From: Tetmemena sp. SeJ-2015
Taxonomy: Eukaryota; Ciliophora; Spirotrichea; Sporadotrichida; Oxytrichidae
Assembly: GCA_027382625.1 (NCBI GenBank)
Contig: JAJKFJ010021421.1
Location: 1-28,109, forward strand
Direction of reading: 5' to 3'
DNA: 28,109 nucleotides
The notes under the pieces are model-generated. The model was not told where the DNA came from and did no database searches. It worked only from the letters and a program-made list of their open reading frames with translations. This document shows, piece by piece, positions 9,280-18,914 of this stretch (positions are counted from its first letter, which is position 1; each line of letters starts with the position of its first letter). The translations under genes were made by a program, and so were the position numbers.

Positions 9280-10815
9280 TTATCCTGACTCTTCAGTCTT
9301 TTGTCATCTTTAAACAATTCATTCCAGCACTATTGGCACATTTGTATATGAGATCCCTTTGCAAAGCTCTCTGATGTTTTGCAGGTTAGGCATAATTCGC
9401 ACTCCAGTTTCTTATGCTTGCCATGCCGATTCTGCCCTTTATTTTTGTCTATAAGTTGTTTTAGCTCAAATACAAGCATAGATATTGAGCAAGCTAATCT
9501 GATGGGGCAATTTTTAATAGGGTTCGAGATATAAAATTAGACCCCGCCAATTTGCACCCATCGACCACCCCGCCAATTCGCACCATAAGCCTTAGTAAAT
9601 AATTTCTCTTACTTAGGTTTGTGAATTGTTTAAACTATGAATAAAGCGTGACACTTACAATCTGAACATGTCTTGCACTTGTCCCCATTGCATCTCTGGT
9701 ACGCAATGTTCTCCTTCGATGTAGCTGCTTTCTAATGAGTAGATGCATGTCTGCTCCAATGATCACCCGAAATAGGTTTCGTGGAACGACATCCCTTGAA
9801 GCAGCAATGTTTTAAGAAAGTACCATCCCTGCTTCTTAAGGCCTCCCTGGCTGCTCGCTTTCAATGCCTTTGATCTTTGTCGTCTATTCGGACACCTTAG
9901 GATGAGAATAGCCTGTTTCCATCTCTTTTCTCTTTGCTAGCAGCTTAGCTTCGTTAGGCTGAGTATGATTACTTTTGGTGCTGAATTCAATTCTTTTGCC
10001 TGAGCTTTCTCTATCGCCCTCCTCTTAAAGATTCGACTCCCTCTCCCCATGTGCTTCGTTGTTGGCTCTTGAATCTCCAAAGTCCTGCGCACGAGCCTTC
10101 TCTTTGTCTTGGATGAGTGCCTGACTAGACAAATCAGATTTACAGATAAATTTCCCAGTTGTTTGGAAACCTTCTCAATTTGCAATTGGGGGGGGCATCG
10201 AATTCGGGGTCAGAAAAATTATCTATTTTTGTTTTTTGATTGATGGTTTATCCAATGCTATGACACATCCCCTTTCTTTCCCTACCCCCAAAGGGTCTGT
10301 ATAGAGCTCTATGTTCCCAGAGAAGCCCATTTTGGAGAAGTACCCAGCAGCGCTAGATTGATCACTGAGTCCAGCCACAAGTGTCATGCTCCTGCGGCTA
10401 TACACTTCCTGTCCCTACATAAACTGCACTACGTCTTCCAAAAACTCTTTCCCATAGCCCTTGCCACGATATCTTGCCCTCGTTGCCATGTGAAGGATGT
10501 AGCATTTAAGATCATTCGCTGCTCCCCAATAAAAAGGGCTGCTGCAAACACTGCCCTTTGGTACGGCGCTCCACTAGTTCACATTTCAAAGCAATGTGCC
10601 AATTGGCAAGAATTTTAGGGAAAATGCTCCTGTACTCTCCTTGATCCTTGAAGAACTCATTGATAGCACCAATATTCTTTTCAGATTTGTTTTCAAGACT
10701 CGTAGCCTCTGCTTTCAAAGAAATGTGAGGGATCCAATGTGCATTTTGATAGCTGTGACAATGACAGGGAGGCGCTAAATCCTTTATGTTAACTCTTTGT
10801 CAGAAATCTTTCCAT
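9280..10815 (-). CDS. GNAT-type acetyltransferase with charged linker and zinc-binding tail
   Basis: Minus strand; a possible ATG is 10815. A first block (to about 10560) contains HISLKAEATS and INEFFKDQGEYRSIF. After a one-base shift near 10555 comes the GNAT core: LHMATRARYRGKGYGKEFL, with the acetyl-CoA loop RGKGYGK at 10448-10468, and then SAAGYFSKMGF, as in the C-terminal part of GNAT folds. The same frame crosses a TGA at 10175 (ANWEGF if Trp) into a hydrophilic Gln/Glu/Ser/Lys linker (about 10150-9840). Near 9830-9640, in another frame, HCCFKGC...HWSRHASTH and CNGDKCKTCSDCKCH look like zinc fingers. Near 9420-9320, CELCLTC...MCQQCW is a further CxxC pair set. Acetyltransferase is well supported. 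The fusion to zinc modules depends on two frame changes. The substrate is unknown; a chromatin or transposon-linked role is only a guess. Confidence 0.55.
9541..9584. repeat. Two 18-bp direct repeats
   Basis: ACCCCGCCAATTTGCACC at 9541-9558 and ACCCCGCCAATTCGCACC at 9567-9584 differ at one base and are 8 bp apart, in an AT-rich gap between the two zinc-like blocks of the gene at 9280-10815. Function unknown. Confidence 0.8.
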
Positions 10816-10819
10816 TTTC

Positions 10820-11733
10820 AAGTTCGTTATATCAAACCCCAAATTTAATTTAAGAGGCAATTAATTAAATGTCTGTTTTATATTTTACTTTTCAATTATT
10901 GACTTAATCACTGATTTTCGCAATAATGAATTGAGTTTTGGCATATGTTGCAAAAAATTCCATGTAATTTTTTTTATGATTTTTGTCATTATCTTCTAAT
11001 TTATTTTAATAAAAATGGAAATAATCCTTAATTGTTAATAAAGCCAGTATTTACTTCAAAATTAATTTGGTTTTAAAATTTACAAGATTTAATTTAAAGT
11101 ATAACTCCATTACCTTTTAAGTAATATCTAAGACAGCTATAAAATTAAGATAAAATATATTGGAAGAAAAAAATTCACCAAGATTATAGTTTTAGATAGC
11201 ATTATTCCAACGTATAAAGATAGCCGCTAAGGCTTGAAATATCAAATTAATATTTATATTTTAATTCTCCTCACCTCAAACAATCATATAATAAAATGAC
11301 AAAATTTATTCTTATAGGACTTTCAACAATAAAACTTAAGAAAAAAGTTGTCAAAAAAAGCTAATTTTCGGCTATTTATTATATATTAAAGATATTTCAT
11401 AGTTAAACAACCCATTTAAATAAAAATTTGACAATTTTTTTTTCCATTAAATTTTTAATTTTAATAAATTTGTTTTTTAAATATTTTTTATTATAGTTAT
11501 TATTATATTTATATTTTGTTCACGCTTTTCTTCTTCAGCAACGGCATTTACATTTAAGTCAGTAAAATTAATTTATAACATTATTATTTTATATTTAATA
11601 AAAATTAATTATTTAAATTCTAAAGTGAAAAAAATTAATAGATCATAATTTTATTATAAGCCTTGATTATAAAGCTATGAGTAAAATAGTTATTTTTTAA
11701 ATTAAAATCTATAAACTTAGCAATTTTATATTG
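10820..11733. other. AT-rich spacer
   Basis: Long A/T runs with no recognisable motif on either strand. It separates the acetyltransferase gene from element B and would have to contain that gene's promoter if ATG 10815 is used. Confidence 0.5.
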
Positions 11734-11938
11734 TTCTAATATTGGAATTGAATTTTAAAAGTCTTAATTCCGATTTAATTAATTGGACCTATTTCAAACT
11801 ACGCATTAATTGTTTCCTGACCACTTGACCAACGGCCATATAAAAAAAAATGATGAGAAAGATTAAAAGATATTTCTGACCACCTGACTACTGGTCAGAA
11901 AATCAGGGTTGGGAAAGGTAGAATGGAAAGATTTTATT
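11734..11938 (+). repeat. Element B left TIR
   Basis: Reverse complement of 13535-13739. At 11815-11905 it carries repeated TGACCA/TGACTA motifs (CCTGACCACTTGACCAA; CTGACCACCTGACTACTGGTCAG). The last ends in the inverted TGGTCAG, so the block can form a hairpin. Confidence 0.85.
11815..11905 (+). promoter_or_regulatory. Iterated TGACCA motifs in element B TIR
   Basis: TGACCACTTGACCA near 11818 and TGACCACCTGACTACTGGTCAG near 11877 give four TGAC(C/T)A units plus one inverted copy. The position in the TIR and the iteration parallel the TTGGARYA array of element A, while the motif itself differs. That is expected if each Rep recognises its own iteron. Inference. Confidence 0.4.
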
Positions 11939-13405
11939 ACTTAAACATTAATATTAAATCACTGAAAATAACTCAAGATAGTGCGTATTATTTCTCCAGT
12001 ACAAATTTGCAAATTGAATAAATATTCTTCTGTCTAGGTAGATAGCTCTTGTATCAGTTGAATTATCCTCTAGCTTGACTTTTTGTGAACTTGCCTCGCT
12101 CATAGAGTGATCATTTGTTTCAGTTTCGAGAGGCACCGTGTATTACTGTTCTCTCTGCTCTGCTTCCAATCTTCTCAAGAAGTACTCTGCGAGTTGGAAT
12201 GCTGTGAATGGAAAGGTCCCGTCATCTCGGCCCATTTACTTTGTGAATTCTACCAACTTGAGTCTTGTTTTGAAGGCTCTGAAGTCAATGTCGCTGAGAT
12301 CCTGGATATGAAGAGTATTAGAGCTGAGGATAGTCTGGCAGTTCTTGTACCTCATCACAGGCTGCTAGAATTTCGTATTCACACAGAATCCATTCCCCTA
12401 GAAAAGTTTCATCAGATCCTCCTGCAAGTCAGCCTGGAAAAGCATACTGCGCTTCACCTCATCAATTTCTACCAACCGAGGCTCGAATTGGAAGTCACTG
12501 TTATCAACTGCGAATTTATATCCAGCCAGCTTGATCTCCTCGCATCTGAAAATATGCGTCAAGTACTAGAGCAGTATTGTCTTTCCTCTATTTGGCTCCC
12601 CGTACATCCACACTCCGTTTATCTTGCTATGACATTGAGGAAAATGACGTCAAATAAGCTTTCGACGACCTCCCTATACTGGGTCTCCACCAGTGATGCC
12701 TCAGTGAGAGGCTCAAATTAGAATTGGCTGATTTTGTTAATCTCAAAGTACTTCCTCAATCTTTGGTACTTAGTCTAAGGAATGTAAAGTGAAGGCTGCA
12801 TTTTATTTTCCAATCTGCAAGTGGTCTAGAGATTGGTAAAGTTCTTGATTATGCTCTTCATTATGGTTGAGTCCCCTTCATGCTACAAAACTCCTCTACA
12901 GACCTCGCATTGCCTGCCCGAAAGTCTTGAATGAATGCCGATATCACGTCCCTAGATTTATCTTCGCTGATCTGGCCTCCCTCCTGCTATCTTAGTAAAG
13001 GCTAGGGTCTAGCTTGTAGGAGCATACTTGAGAAAAAATTGGAGCAGCCTGCCAGCAGCTTGATTTTTAGATCCGACTTTAGCAGCCTTGAGATCTCATT
13101 CACGTTAATTTACTTTGTGTTGAACTTTTGCCTTTGAAATAGATTACATCATTTGCAGTCCTTCTGCTTGAAAAGTTCTTAATTGCTCTTTATTTATCTT
13201 GATGGAGGTGATCTGAGAAAAAAAAAACATGCCCCACTGACTCTATTTCCATAAAAAAGGCATGGTCGAAGGTTTTCATGATGCGCGAAACTTCGATTTG
13301 AAGAATCTCGTGGAGTTAGCACGGGTTAATCATAGTCATCATGTAGAAGTAATACTCATGGCGCTAGCTTTGGCAAATTCGAAGCTTGGAATTATTTCTG
13401 CTCAT
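11903..13405 (-). CDS. Rep-like protein with SF3 helicase domain (element B), frameshifted
   Basis: Minus strand, TAA/TAG read as Gln; starts at ATG 13405 or at ATG 13500. The N-terminus has RHEYYFYMMTMINPCQLHEIL, then FFMEIESVGHVFFFSD (about 13215-13260), which looks like a weakened HUH motif next to a T9 run, then VIYFKGK (13131-13145), where a catalytic Tyr would be expected. A linker with SAFIQDFRAGNARSVEEF matches the element A linker. The helicase has GVWMYGEPNRGKTILLQYL (Walker A GEPNRGKT, 12578-12601), LVEIDEVKR (Walker B, 12452-12475), TILSSNT (motif C, 12314-12334) and DFRAFKTRLKLVEF (arginine finger region), then a hydrophilic tail. The last 720 nt are one clean frame; three one-base shifts lie upstream (near 13100, 12860 and 12635). 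The helicase part is more intact than in element A. Likely role: replication or transposition initiator of the element. Confidence 0.75.
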
Positions 13406-13534
13406 CTTTGAATATTATTCTAAAGGAATAAGACTTACACTAAAGTTATTGGCCTTGTCTCCGAATGAATATTCATCCGCATCTAATAAGCTAACTGCAT
13501 TTTGAAAACTAATTATATTTTAGATATTAAAATG

Positions 13535-13739
13535 AATAAAATCTTTCCATTCTACCTTTCCCAACCCTGATTTTCTGACCAGTAGTCAGGTGGTCAGAAA
13601 TATCTTTTAATCTTTCTCATCATTTTTTTTTATATGGCCGTTGGTCAAGTGGTCAGGAAACAATTAATGCGTAGTTTGAAATAGGTCCAATTAATTAAAT
13701 CGGAATTAAGACTTTTAAAATTCAATTCCAATATTAGAA
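13535..13739 (-). repeat. Element B right TIR
   Basis: Reverse complement of 11734-11938, with the mirrored motif block at 13570-13660. The encoded gene begins just inside it. Confidence 0.85.
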
Positions 13740-14199
13740 TATTATTAATGATGTTCAAAATAATCTTATTATTCTAAAATAAAATTTTAAAAATAGCTCT
13801 ATTTATCTCTAAAATTAACAATTTTATCAATAAAAAAGAAATATAACCTTATAAAATTGCTTATTCAATAGAAAAAGCTTTTGCAATAATTAAATCCTCA
13901 TTTATTCAAGATATTAAGATAATAGTATTGATTTTACAAAATTTTTTATTTAATCTACTTTAACTGTGGATGGTTTAAAATCTTAATCAGGCAGACGAAT
14001 TGATATATCCTCATTAAGTGACAGTTTAATTTACCCTTTATGAATAAAAGAAGAGAATAGCTTAATTAGTAATTATTAGAAATCTTTTTTTTCTCAGTAA
14101 GTTCTTATAATCATTAAAGAAAAAAATGAGCTCTCACTAGTAGTCTTATTGTACCAAGTATCTTAGAAAGAAACAGATAGTAACTTCCAACTTATTTAA
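13740..14199. other. AT-rich spacer
   Basis: No motif recognised. It ends at TTTAAATG, the possible start of the candidate gene at 14200. Confidence 0.45.
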
Positions 14200-16450
14200 A
14201 TGCCTAAAAGAGAAAAATTCTATAATGATATTAGAACAGGAAAAAGATCATAATAAATGAGGAAGCTTAATGACAATTAGTTATACCTTGTGCAATCTAT
14301 TCTTGAAATTAAACCCTTTAAATATAAGATAGTAATAAGAGACAAAAAGGTAAGTGGTGGACACACTGAAATTATTGCAGCTCTTTATAATTAAATAATG
14401 CCTAAAAATATTAATGAGTTGGAGTGTTACATTCGTTCTTCATTTTGCAAGCTTTTATCAAAATAATTAGGGTAAAAGCTCTAAAATTGTCTCAAAATCT
14501 AAATCAAATAACTCTTATTGCTTGACTATCTACACTATTTGAGAGTGGGTAATTCAAGGTATTGCTAAAATCTTTGATAAACGCAATTGAGAAGAAAAAC
14601 TGGATCAAACATGAGAACTACCGTCATAAAAGAATGGTTTTTCATTTATAAAATCAAGATTTAAAATTCACTAAAAACTTCCATTTCAACTTATCCTTTA
14701 TTATAGAACTAACTGAACTTAAAGATCGATTTAAAGTTTTGATTAAAACCAGACTCTCCTTAAATATCAATATAACATCTAAACTAAACAGCAATATCTA
14801 ACTCAAAGCAAACACTCCAAGTAGATAAAGAGATAAATAAAAATCTATCTTAACCTAAAACCTTTAAAATAATTCCTTAAGAAAAACAACAAATATACTA
14901 AAAAGAATGATTTGAATTGATCATAAAAACCTAATATGATAAACAAAGATAAGCTGAATTTATCAAATATAACTTTAAGGCAAAATATATAGAATTTGCT
15001 TGAGATCAATATCTTTGGTCAAGAAAGAATGGATTTAAGCAATTTTACAAACCAAACCATGCTAAACTCGAATCATTAGAGATACTGCATGAAATCTTTT
15101 AATAACTTATAGTGCGTGATCGAATTCAATTGTGGAAGTGAATAATTTTAATACAGGCTTGAAAATATTATCTGCTTATTTTTACAGTAGGCTAATATTC
15201 GTCTTCCTCTCAATGACTGCAGTCAAAATGTGCCTCCTACCTTCCTCTCAATGACTGCAGTCAAAATGTGCCTCCTACCTTGCTTGGCTTGTTCATCATT
15301 TCGAAGTAGTTGCTTTGCTTAGGTTGAACTTAGATGCTTACTCTGCGACCTCTGGAAATGTGAGCTCAAGACGATATTATGACTGTAGTCTTCAAAACTA
15401 GGAGGAAGATAGCCAACAGGTGTTGCTCAGATGAAACTTGAACGGGTTTCTTTTTCTCTGGCTTTTTTCTATAATTGAGAGGCCCCTCTAAATGAAAGGT
15501 AGGAGTTGACATCTTGAATGAAGTTGCGCAGTGATGGCTAGGCAAGTAGAGAGCTCAGAAGCAAATTGAAATCATTGTGCTTTCTTGCTCAAGAGGGTCA
15601 AGTTGCATGTTGCCACATCATTTAAGTTTGAAATATTAAAGTTTATTAACTTAGATTAACCCCTCACAACAATCGATCACGCACTATTAGTCCAAAAGTC
15701 TAAGAAAGTTATTGTAAAAAATAGCTATAAAACTCTTATGGACGAAGAAACAGATGATGAAATTGCATTCAATAAATACTTCAAAATTCAAATTAAAAAA
15801 AATCATTTTGAGCAAGATAAAGATTAAGATTACAATAAAAATTAAAGAAGCCTCATAATTCTCTCACTCATTTCACTCAATCACAATTAAAGCATTCAGA
15901 AAATCTAATAAGATTTAGATGCTTTAAAGAGGAAAACTAATAAAAAATGGTACATTACAGAGAGAAACAAAATACTATAAAATAAAAGACTCAATAAAAT
16001 ATTAGAAGCACGCGTAAATCGAAATCATTAAAAAGAAGACGTAGAAGTAGTAATCCTAAAAAGAATTAAAGTTCAGTTCAGAGGAAATTCTTAAGGAGAT
16101 TTATATCTAAGCAAAGCTGCTAGCTTAATTGTTATAAATTGAAGCATATGCTTTCAATCCATTATCTATGTCAAAGTATAGTAACTTTAATACTGTAATT
16201 AATATTAACATAATGAGGCTATCTCAATTCGTCTATCTGATTAAGATTTTAAACTATCCATAGCTAATAAATGTAGATTAAATAAAATATTTTGAAAAAT
16301 CAATGCTATTATTTTAATATCAAACTTCCTAGAGAAAATATTTAAGATTGATTCAAGAGCAAAATTTTATCCTTGATTTAAAGATATAGTAAGCGATTGA
16401 ATTATATTTAAAATTATTAAATATATACTTTGATATTTATTAAAAAAATT
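14200..16450 (+). CDS. AT-rich candidate gene split by a 577-bp TIR element, unidentified
   Basis: From ATG 14200 a lysine- and glutamine-rich frame (MPKREKFYNDIRTGKRS) keeps one phase to about 15106. TAA/TAG are Gln and TGA Trp at several points (KFWLKPD, KEWFELI, EFAWDQYLW). The last third is convincingly protein-like (NGFKQFYKPNHAKLESLEIL). After the insertion at 15110-15686, coding character resumes at once (MDEETDDEIAFNKYFKIQ), and later in other phases (SSEEILKEIYIQ near 16085; RLIQEQNFILDLK near 16345). Rejoining the flanks at the TTA duplication is off by one base from the best phase. No domain is recognised. Because this code leaves almost no stops, the call rests on composition and could be wrong. 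Confidence 0.4.
15203..15278. repeat. Perfect 38-bp tandem duplication
   Basis: 15203-15240 and 15241-15278 are identical (CTTCCTCTCAATGACTGCAG..., ending CCTCCTAC). Each contains the palindrome GACTGCAGTC. It lies inside the 577-bp element. Confidence 0.9.
15366..15512 (-). CDS. Small ORF inside the 577-bp element
   Basis: 48 residues from ATG 15512 to TGA 15366 without any reassigned codon. The first half is basic (NYRKKPEKKKPVQV) and the second hydrophobic (LLAIFLLVL), like a tiny membrane peptide. It may continue through TGA as Trp. No family recognised, and it may be chance. Confidence 0.2.
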   Translation of the reverse strand: MSTPTFHLEGPLNYRKKPEKKKPVQVSSEQHLLAIFLLVLKTTVIISS

Positions 16451-16557
16451 CTTGGTAAACCGGTACTCACAGAAACATCACCTTTGGTTACCTGAGGGGT
16501 TCGAACCTCCTCCCCTTGGGGGGGCACCGACATCGGCTACTACTGGGACTAGGGCGG

Positions 16558-16690
16558 AGTACTTATGCAGATGGAGATTTCTATGAAGGAGAAGGAATGA
16601 TGATAAAACTAATGGATACAGAGTATTTGTGCACTACGGCTGGACTGAAACTCATTTCATTCTTCACCGAATAACAGAATAATAGAAGAA
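16558..16690 (+). pseudogene. Possible Tudor-knot/chromo-barrel-like fragment
   Basis: Within a GC-richer patch (16450-16680), one frame gives YADGDFYEGEG (from about 16560). After a one-base shift it gives NDDKTNGYRVFVHYGWTETH. The spacing of DGxFYE and VHYxGW recalls chromo-barrel/Tudor-knot domains of chromatin proteins. Only about 40 residues are visible and the diagnostic DEW is not intact, so this is a suggestion. Just upstream GGGGTTCGAACCTCC resembles a tRNA T arm, but no cloverleaf forms. Confidence 0.25.
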
Positions 16691-16914
16691 TTTATTCTAT
16701 TATGCGATTATTCCATTATTCCATTATTCCAAAAGTTTTTACCTAATGTAAGATGGACTTTAAATTTTAAACTCCATTCTGTTACACATTCATACTCCAA
16801 TTTCAAACTATTATATATTTAATTCAGGCGGGGAGGTATTTAACCTACTCCAACGAATTATTAATAACATCTCTAATTTTTAAAATCAATTCTAAATCTA
16901 CAATATTATAGAAC

Positions 16915-18396
16915 ATTTTAATATTTTACAAATTTACGATGAATATTATAACTCTTAGCTTAGCATCTACCTATAATTATCCCAGATTCATTAGCATAGA
17001 TACGATGAAGGAAACATAGAAGCTCAATGCATCATCATCAATACAAAAGCAAGAAGCAAATGCGCCCTCACGTCTCACGCTGAGTAATGCTGCATTGCAT
17101 CGAGTGGGCGCATCGAAACTTCATCTGCGATAGAGAGTGAGGAGCTAGCGAGCATGTACTCTGTATATACAGTATTTACTCTATGTCGCTCACTTATCTC
17201 TATACGCTCCAGTAGAAATGATGATTACATACTTGAAATGCTAAGTGGTGAAGACTGCAAATGCATTTTCAACTTGATAGCGTAATGTACTTGAGTGGGT
17301 TTGATGTGCGATCGATGCGCCGTGAAACACTCTCTTGAATGATGCTATCTTACGCACTTATTGCATATCGAAAAAGTAGAGAGGAGAGGCTTGCACTGAA
17401 AAGTGCGATTATTATTTTCACTTCATCATACTTAAGTTTCAACTTGTTTGCACTTGTATCTCAATGTACACGCATGCCGAGAGTGCGCACACTGGTGATT
17501 CAGATCTGAAGATGATGTATGAATGATGTTAGCATACATGGACAGTGATGCACTTCGCATACGCAAAGTTTGCAGTGAAAGAGTGCACTATGGATGAAAG
17601 TTTGATAGAGGAACTCACTTTATTAATTATGATCGATTAAAGATATGTTAAAATATAAGTGTATGATTATTATGTTAAAGCGATTATTGGTTATATCATA
17701 ATTAATAAAGTGAGTTCCTCTATCAAACTTTCATCCATAGTGCACTCTTTCACTGCAAACTTTGCGTATGCGAAGTGCATCACTGTCCATGTATGCTAAC
17801 ACTTTCATACATCATCTTCAGATCTGAATCACCAGTGTGCGCACTCTCGGCATGCGTGAAATTGAGATAAAATGCAAACAAGTTAAAACAAGTATGATGA
17901 AGTGAAAAAAATAATCGACTTTTCATGCAACCCTCTCCTCCTACTTTTTCGATATGCAATAAGTGCGAAAGATGCATCATTCAAGAATGTTTCACGGCGC
18001 ATGATCGCACATAAAACCCACTCAAGTACATTACGCTATCAATTGAAAATCATTTGCAGTCTTCCCCACTTAGCATTTCAAGTAGTAATATCTTTTCACT
18101 GGAGCGTATAGAGATAAGTGAGCGACATAGAGTAAATACTGTATATACAGAGTACATGCTCGCTAGCTCCTCACTCTCTATCGCAGATGAAGTTTCGATG
18201 CGCCCACTCGATGCAATGCAGCATTACTCAGCGTGAGACGTGAGGGCGCATTTGCTTCTTGCTTTTGTATTGATGATGATGCATTGAGCTTCTATGTTTC
18301 CTTCATCGTATCTATGCTAATGAATCTGGGATAATTATAGGTAGATGCTAAGCTAAGAGTTATAATATTTATCGTAAATTTGTAAAATATTAAAAT
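16915..18396. mobile_element. 1.48-kb foldback element (palindromic, arms about 700 bp)
   Basis: 16915-17633 and 17695-18396 are near-complete reverse complements around a 61-bp centre (17634-17694), with scattered substitutions and small indels. The outer ends read ATTTTAATATTTTACAAATTTACG and its complement. The arms are richer in GC than the flanks but show no recognisable protein. A second copy of the left end, diverged by roughly a quarter, starts near 27967. The divergence between arms shows the palindrome is old, which argues against a library artefact. It may be a non-autonomous foldback transposon. Confidence 0.75.
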
Positions 18397-18914
18397 TTCA
18401 TTTTTTTTAAAAATTCTGGAAATTCCTTTAAAAAAAAATTATTATTTTTTATTAAATATAAATTTTTAAATTTACAAAAATATGGTTAGTATATTTTCCG
18501 GTTTTAATTTGCAAAAAACAATGATTATAGATTTTTTTTAGACTAGATGATAATTTCATATTTGTATAAAAAAAAAACAAGGATAATGATGTTAGGCCCC
18601 CCCATTTAATAATTTTGAAAGTTAAAGTTTTTGATAATTCGTATTTAAAATATATTATATTGAAATTCTTTAATTTTAAAATTTTTAATTTTATTTCAGT
18701 TAGTGGCATTCCGTTCACACTCTAATACGTAAAATATCATGAAGCTTACAATCTTGTTGAGTCTATCGGATTGATTAATATACAAGTTAACAGTAGCACC
18801 CGGTTAAATTGTAAGGTTAATGCTCCTTTAGTATTAAAAATAATAGTTTAAGTTTAATTAAACCCCACCTTGTTACTAATAAACAATATCATAATAAAAA
18901 CCCCAAAAACCCCT
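18397..18914. other. AT-rich spacer with C4A5-like tract
   Basis: Homopolymer-rich DNA. At 18896-18917 AAAAACCCCAAAAACCCC resembles the C4A4 repeat of hypotrich telomeres and of TBE transposon ends. With two units in a region of inflated homopolymers this may be chance. No gene seen. Confidence 0.4.

Larger units (their letters stand above)
11734..13739. mobile_element. Element B: long-TIR element encoding a second Rep-like SF3 helicase
   Basis: The 2006-bp unit has 205-bp TIRs (11734-11938 and 13535-13739) that match without visible mismatch. Ends read TTCTAATATTGG and its complement, sharing TTCTAAYA with element A. The flanks are TATTG on the left and TATTA on the right, so a 4-bp TATT duplication is possible but unproven. 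One minus-strand gene fills the interior. Outside the terminal bases the TIR sequence differs completely from that of element A, so the two are divergent family members, not copies. Confidence 0.8.
15107..15689. mobile_element. 577-bp TIR element with TTA duplications
   Basis: 15110-15686 begins TAGTGCGTGATCGA and ends TCGATCACGCACTA. The 13 outer bases are perfect inverted repeats, extended imperfectly to AATTGT/ACAACAAT. TTA flanks both ends (15107-15109 and 15687-15689), as a 3-bp target duplication. It is GC-richer than the AT-rich frames on both sides. Too short for a transposase, it is MITE-like, or an internal eliminated sequence of the kind ciliates remove. Confidence 0.75.

Noticed and set aside
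10596..10778. Plus-strand ORFs at 10358-10778
   Set aside because: Antisense to the GNAT gene, whose minus frame carries the RGKGYGK acetyl-CoA loop.
12107..12721. 204-residue plus-strand ORF
   Set aside because: It is antisense to the helicase core of element B, whose minus strand carries Walker A, Walker B and motif C; the plus frame has no motif.
15203..15278. CRISPR-like repeat
   Set aside because: The two copies abut with no spacer; simple tandem duplication in eukaryote-like DNA.
16478..16515. tRNA T-arm-like GGGGTTCGAACCTCC
   Set aside because: No acceptor, D or anticodon arm at the right distances on either strand.
17780..18236. ORFs within the foldback element arms
   Set aside because: They appear only where stop codons happen to be missing in palindromic DNA, and are not conserved between arms.
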